A DNA stretch of 63,740 bases from assembly GCA_026389335.1 (NCBI GenBank), contig JAPLIB010000097.1, positions 1 to 63,740 of the forward strand, read 5' to 3'. The translations under genes and the position numbers were made by a program. Below are positions 60,524 to 63,740 of this stretch, one piece after another. The notes below the pieces were generated by a model, which worked only from the letters and a program-made list of their open reading frames with translations, searched no databases and was not told where the DNA came from. The DNA is from Cyanobacteriota bacterium (GTDB taxonomy: Bacteria; Cyanobacteriota; Cyanobacteriia; PCC-6307; Cyanobiaceae). Each line of letters starts with the position of its first letter. Within the stretch, counting starts at the first letter, position 1.

Positions 60524-61762
60524 ATGCTGCCGCCCGACGGGCTGATCACCCTCACCCCCCAGGGTCTCTACTGCCGGGCCGCCGATGTCTGGATCGATCC
60601 CTGGCGGCCGGTGCCTCGCGCCCTGATCACCCATGGCCACGCCGATCACGCCCGGCCTGGCTGCGGCACCTACTGGGCGATCGGCGCCGGTGCCGGCATT
60701 CTGCGCAAGCGTCTTGGGCAGGGCATTGAACTGCACAGCCTCGACTACGGCGAGACGCTCCAAATCAAGGACGCCCAGGTGTCATTCCACAGTGCCGGCC
60801 ATGTGCTCGGCTCGGCCCAAATTCGCCTGGAAGCCGGCGGCGAAAGCTGGCTGATCACGGGTGATTTCAAGCGCGATGCCGATCCCAGTTGTGCCGCCTT
60901 TGAGCCGGTGCGCGCCGATGTCTTGATCAGCGAGGCCACCTTCGGCCTGCCGATCTACCGCTGGTCCCCCGGCGCCCAGGTAGCCGCTGAGATCCACACC
61001 TGGTGGCAAAGCTGCCCCCAGCGCCCCTCGGTGCTCTTTTGTTATGCCTTCGGCAAGGCCCAGCGGATCCTGGCCGAACTGCACGCCCTCGGCGTCGAAC
61101 AGGAGGTGTTGCTGCACGGGGCCGTAGCGGCCCTGATCGAGCCCTACCGGCAGCAGGGGATCGCCCTGGTGCCCACCAGGCCCCTCTCGGACCTTCCTCG
61201 CGATGAGCCGCTGGCGGGTCGGCTGGTGCTGGCGCCGCCCGCTGCCCAGGCTTCTGCCTGGATGAAGCGCCTGCGCGGCGCCCAGACCGCCTTTGCCAGC
61301 GGCTGGATGGCCGTGCGCGGCGCCCGGCGCCGGCGAGGCTGCGAGCGCGGTTTTGTGCTCAGCGACCACGCCGACTGGCCGGCCCTGGTGGCCACGGCCC
61401 GCCAATCCGGCGCCCGCCAGGTGTACGTCACCCACGGCCAGAGCGAGGTGCTGGCCCGCTATCTGCGCGAGGTGGAGGGGATCGCCGCCGAGCCCCTGCA
61501 GGGCGGCGGCCTGGCCGAACGGGGCAATCCCGATGGCGAAGCTGGGTGCGAAGCCACTGTTGGCGATACCGGCGAGACCGGCGCAGCCCCACCTGGTGGA
61601 GCCACTGCTGGTGTAACCACTCTTGGTGACACCACTCTTGCTGACACCACTGAACCGGGTTGTAAAACCACTGAACCTGCTGGCGAAGCCGGGCTGATCA
61701 ACGCCGAGCTGATCAACGCCGGACCGATCAATTGCGGCGAGCCCCGGGAGGCCCTCCCCTGA
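60524..61762 (+). CDS. Ligase-associated MBL-fold DNA exonuclease
   Basis: A 412-residue metallo-beta-lactamase/beta-CASP nuclease: ALITHGHADHARPGCGTYWA, FHSAGHVLGSAQIRLEAGGE, WLITGDFKRDADPSCAAFEP and the late VLSDHADWPALVATARQSGA, giving the HxHxDH, D and H metal ligands. It is the kind of exonuclease found fused or next to ATP-dependent DNA ligases in bacteria, acting in DNA end processing. The last 65 residues are low-complexity, encoded by two 15-bp tandem-repeat blocks. It follows nadA by 7 bp and overlaps the ligase gene (CTGA). Confidence 0.88.
   Translation: MLPPDGLITLTPQGLYCRAADVWIDPWRPVPRALITHGHADHARPGCGTYWAIGAGAGILRKRLGQGIELHSLDYGETLQIKDAQVSFHSAGHVLGSAQIRLEAGGESWLITGDFKRDADPSCAAFEPVRADVLISEATFGLPIYRWSPGAQVAAEIHTWWQSCPQRPSVLFCYAFGKAQRILAELHALGVEQEVLLHGAVAALIEPYRQQGIALVPTRPLSDLPRDEPLAGRLVLAPPAAQASAWMKRLRGAQTAFASGWMAVRGARRRRGCERGFVLSDHADWPALVATARQSGARQVYVTHGQSEVLARYLREVEGIAAEPLQGGGLAERGNPDGEAGCEATVGDTGETGAAPPGGATAGVTTLGDTTLADTTEPGCKTTEPAGEAGLINAELINAGPINCGEPREALP
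61611..61735 (+). repeat. Two 15-bp tandem-repeat blocks in the exonuclease tail
   Basis: Block 1: GTGTAACCACTCTTG, GTGACACCACTCTTG, CTGACACCACTGAAC (61611, 61626, 61641). Block 2: GGGCTGATCAACGCC, GAGCTGATCAACGCC, GGACCGATCAATTGC (61691, 61706, 61721). Each unit is five codons, so the exonuclease C-terminus gains VTTLGDTTLADTT-like and LINAELINAGPIN-like repeats. Confidence 0.85.
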
Positions 61763-63495
61763 AGCGCTTCTGCCGCCTGTTCGCCCTGCTCGATCGCAGC
61801 AAGGCCAGCAGCGCCCGGGTGCGGGCCCTGGTGGACTATTTCCGCGAGGTGCCGCCGGGCGATGGAGCCTGCGCGCTGCACGCCCTGCTGGGCCGCCAAC
61901 GCCGCCGCCTGCTCACCAGCCTGCGGCTACGGCAGATCTGCCTGGAGGGCTCAGGCCTGCCCGCCTGGTTGTTCGATGACTGCTACCGCCAGGTGGGCGA
62001 CAGCGCCGAGACGATCGCCCTGCTCTGGCGGCAGGCTGGTGGGGATAACGAAGCCAACGCCACCAGCTCCCCAGGCGCTGATGCCTCGTTGCAGCAGTGG
62101 ATGGAGGAGCTGCTGCCGCCGCTAGCGAAGCTGGAACCCGAACCGCAGGCCCGGGCGATGCGGGCGCTTTGGCAGGGCCTGGAGCCGATCGAGCTGCTGG
62201 TGGTCAACAAATTGCTCACCGGGGGCCTCCGGGTGGGGGTGGCCGAAGGGCTGGTGGTGCAGGCCCTGGCCCAGCTCTCGGGCCTGGAGCCGGCCCGGCT
62301 GCGCCACCGGCTGATGGGGGGCTTTGCGCCCTCGGCGAGCGGTTTGGCGGCCCTGCTTGATCCCACAGACGACGACGCCAGCCTCAGCAGCCGGCCCTAT
62401 CCGTTCCAGCTGGCCTGCCCGTTCGATGCCGAGCGCCTGGAGGCGACGGCGACGGCCCGCTGGCAGCTCGAATGGAAATGGGATGGCATCCGTGCCCAGC
62501 TGATCCGCCGCGGCGGCCAGTGCTGGCTGTGGAGCCGGGGCGAGGAGCTGATCAATCCGGCCTTTCCGGAGCTGATCCAGCTGGGCGAAGCGCTGCCGGA
62601 TGGGCTGGCGCTCGATGGCGAGGTGATCATCTGGGAGCCGGGGGCCTCCGAGCCCAGACCCTTCGCCGAGCTGCAGCGACGTCTGGGCCGCAAGGCTCCC
62701 GGCCGTTCGCTGCTGGCCGAGTTGCCGGCGGCTTTCGTCGCCTACGACCTGCTGGAACAGGGGGGCTGTGACATGCGCCACGAACCCCTTCGCCAACGCC
62801 GGGCCGCCCTGGTGGCGTTGCACCAACAGCTCATAGCGGCGCCCTCCCTCGCCCTCGCCGGGCTCATGCGCCTTTCGGGCAGCTTGCCTCTGCACGCCTG
62901 GCAGGAGCTGGAAGCCCAGCGCTCGGCAGCCCGAGACGTCGGTGCCGAGGGGCTGATGCTCAAGGATCTGGACTCCCCCTACCTGGTGGGCCGCCGCCGC
63001 GGACCCTGGTGGAAACACAAGCTGGAGCCCCTGCGGCTGGATGCGGTGCTGCTCTACGCCCAGGCCGGCAGCGGCCGCCGCGCCAACCTCTACACCGACT
63101 ACACCTTCGGCCTCTGGGACCGCCCCAGCGATGCAATCGCAGAAGCTAACGACGGGGAACCCAACCAACCGCCGGCGCTGGTCAGTTTTGCCAAGGCCTA
63201 TTCGGGCCTCAATGACGAGGAGATCGTGGCGCTGGATCGCTGGATCCGCAGCCACACGCTCGAGCGATTCGGCCCGGTGCGTGCCGTGCAGCCGTTGCAA
63301 GTGTTCGAGCTGGCCTTCGAGGGGATTGGGCCATCCAAGCGGCACAAAAGCGGCCTGGCCGTGCGCTTTCCGCGCATCAGCCGCTGGCGCCACGACAAGT
63401 CCGCCGGCGAAGCCGACACCCTGGCAACGGCCAAGGCGCTGATCGAAAAGGCTGGCCCGCCTCAGACGGCGGCGCTGAAGCCTCAAACCGGCTGA
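61759..63495 (+). CDS. ATP-dependent DNA ligase
   Basis: A 578-residue bacterial ATP-dependent ligase of the type paired with MBL exonucleases (sometimes called LigB/Lig B-like). N-terminal DNA-binding domain begins KRFCRLFALLDRSKASSARV. The nucleotidyltransferase motif I is EWKWDGIRAQL with the catalytic Lys; LALDGEVIIWEPGASEPRPF is motif III, and EGLMLKDLDSPYLVGRRRG is motif IV. An OB domain follows with WWKHKLEPLRLDAVLLYAQA. Start: CTG at 61759 overlaps the exonuclease stop as CTGA and gives the usual family start; TTG at 61732 is the alternative. No ATG/GTG exists nearby. Confidence 0.88.
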   Translation: MKRFCRLFALLDRSKASSARVRALVDYFREVPPGDGACALHALLGRQRRRLLTSLRLRQICLEGSGLPAWLFDDCYRQVGDSAETIALLWRQAGGDNEANATSSPGADASLQQWMEELLPPLAKLEPEPQARAMRALWQGLEPIELLVVNKLLTGGLRVGVAEGLVVQALAQLSGLEPARLRHRLMGGFAPSASGLAALLDPTDDDASLSSRPYPFQLACPFDAERLEATATARWQLEWKWDGIRAQLIRRGGQCWLWSRGEELINPAFPELIQLGEALPDGLALDGEVIIWEPGASEPRPFAELQRRLGRKAPGRSLLAELPAAFVAYDLLEQGGCDMRHEPLRQRRAALVALHQQLIAAPSLALAGLMRLSGSLPLHAWQELEAQRSAARDVGAEGLMLKDLDSPYLVGRRRGPWWKHKLEPLRLDAVLLYAQAGSGRRANLYTDYTFGLWDRPSDAIAEANDGEPNQPPALVSFAKAYSGLNDEEIVALDRWIRSHTLERFGPVRAVQPLQVFELAFEGIGPSKRHKSGLAVRFPRISRWRHDKSAGEADTLATAKALIEKAGPPQTAALKPQTG

Positions 63496-63740
63496 GGGCA
63501 TAACCGCAGCCTGACTTCGCCGCCAGGAGCCAAAGCGAGCGTGCAGCGGGACCCCATCACGGCGATCCAGCCGGCAAACTGCCAAGATCAGCAGGACTTC
63601 CGGTAGCGCCCCTTGGAGTGGTGTAACTCAAGAGGTCCTGTGACCCTTTCTGGAGGGTGAACAGGAGCAGTCAAGGGATGACTGCCTGGAAGCTGATTGC
63701 TCAGCTCCATTGATCCAGTATGAACCCTGATCGCTGAATG

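Overview
The window comes from a unicellular, GC-rich cyanobacterium of the Synechococcus/Cyanobium (picocyanobacterial) type. It carries a photosystem I gene (psaK), a cytochrome b6f gene (petN), thf1/psb29, ycf19, a two-gene DUF2499/DUF3593 pair, a cyanobacterial dnaK1-dnaJ pair and dxs beside a geranylgeranyl-reductase-like gene. The cyanobacterial palindrome GCGATCGC (HIP1) also recurs throughout. Most of the window is ordinary core genome.

Layout. 1-346: the end of an IS element abutting the stop codon of a cyclophilin gene. 347-7818: mtnP, then a minus-strand run dnaK1-dnaJ-DUF3110-murQ. 7819-10869: pstC-pstA-pstB behind a candidate Pho box. 11035-16130: tRNA-Ser(GGA), 2Fe-2S ferredoxin, inositol-phosphatase family gene, hisZ, 4Fe-4S ferredoxin and htpG. 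16184-22644: an accessory block with a complete sugar-type ABC importer (glucosylglycerol-transporter-like), a tandem-duplicated FGE/SUMF1-domain protein and decayed sequence. 23050-27076: rpmB, peroxiredoxin, phosphoesterase, csaB, DUF2499-DUF3593-psaK. 27186-38384: GGR-like oxidoreductase, dxs, ilvA, scpB, ycf19, mazG, pyk, a MacB-type permease and DUF1830. 38476-47106: ftsH, clpP, thf1, petN with a small overlapping membrane gene, clpS, DUF2103, purK. 47215-53129: orphan sugar permease, recQ, a frameshifted PEP-CTERM-type pseudogene, aroB and a membrane protein. 53734-63495: a MidA-type methyltransferase, a TPM-domain protein, a lysozyme-like protein, a glycosyltransferase, two-gene phosphoesterase/nadA divergence, and a DNA end-processing pair (MBL-fold exonuclease plus ATP-dependent DNA ligase).

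How genes work together: dnaK1/dnaJ, htpG, ftsH, clpP, clpS and thf1 give a dense chaperone/proteolysis complement, partly tied to thylakoid protein turnover. The pst genes serve phosphate uptake, dxs and the GGR-like gene serve isoprenoid/pigment supply, and the four-gene ABC importer would supply or recycle a compatible solute.

The most unusual feature is a recurring one. Short tandem repeats sit exactly at gene ends. Where the unit is 12 or 15 bp (a multiple of three) the array is translated into low-complexity tails or leaders: MurQ and PurK N-termini, the linker leading into the ScpB core, the DnaK1 C-terminus and the exonuclease C-terminus. Where the unit is 16-20 bp the array begins at the gene's stop codon and lies outside the frame (dnaJ, rpmB, midA). 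The intergenic stretch 63496-63740 at the right edge shows no gene I can support.
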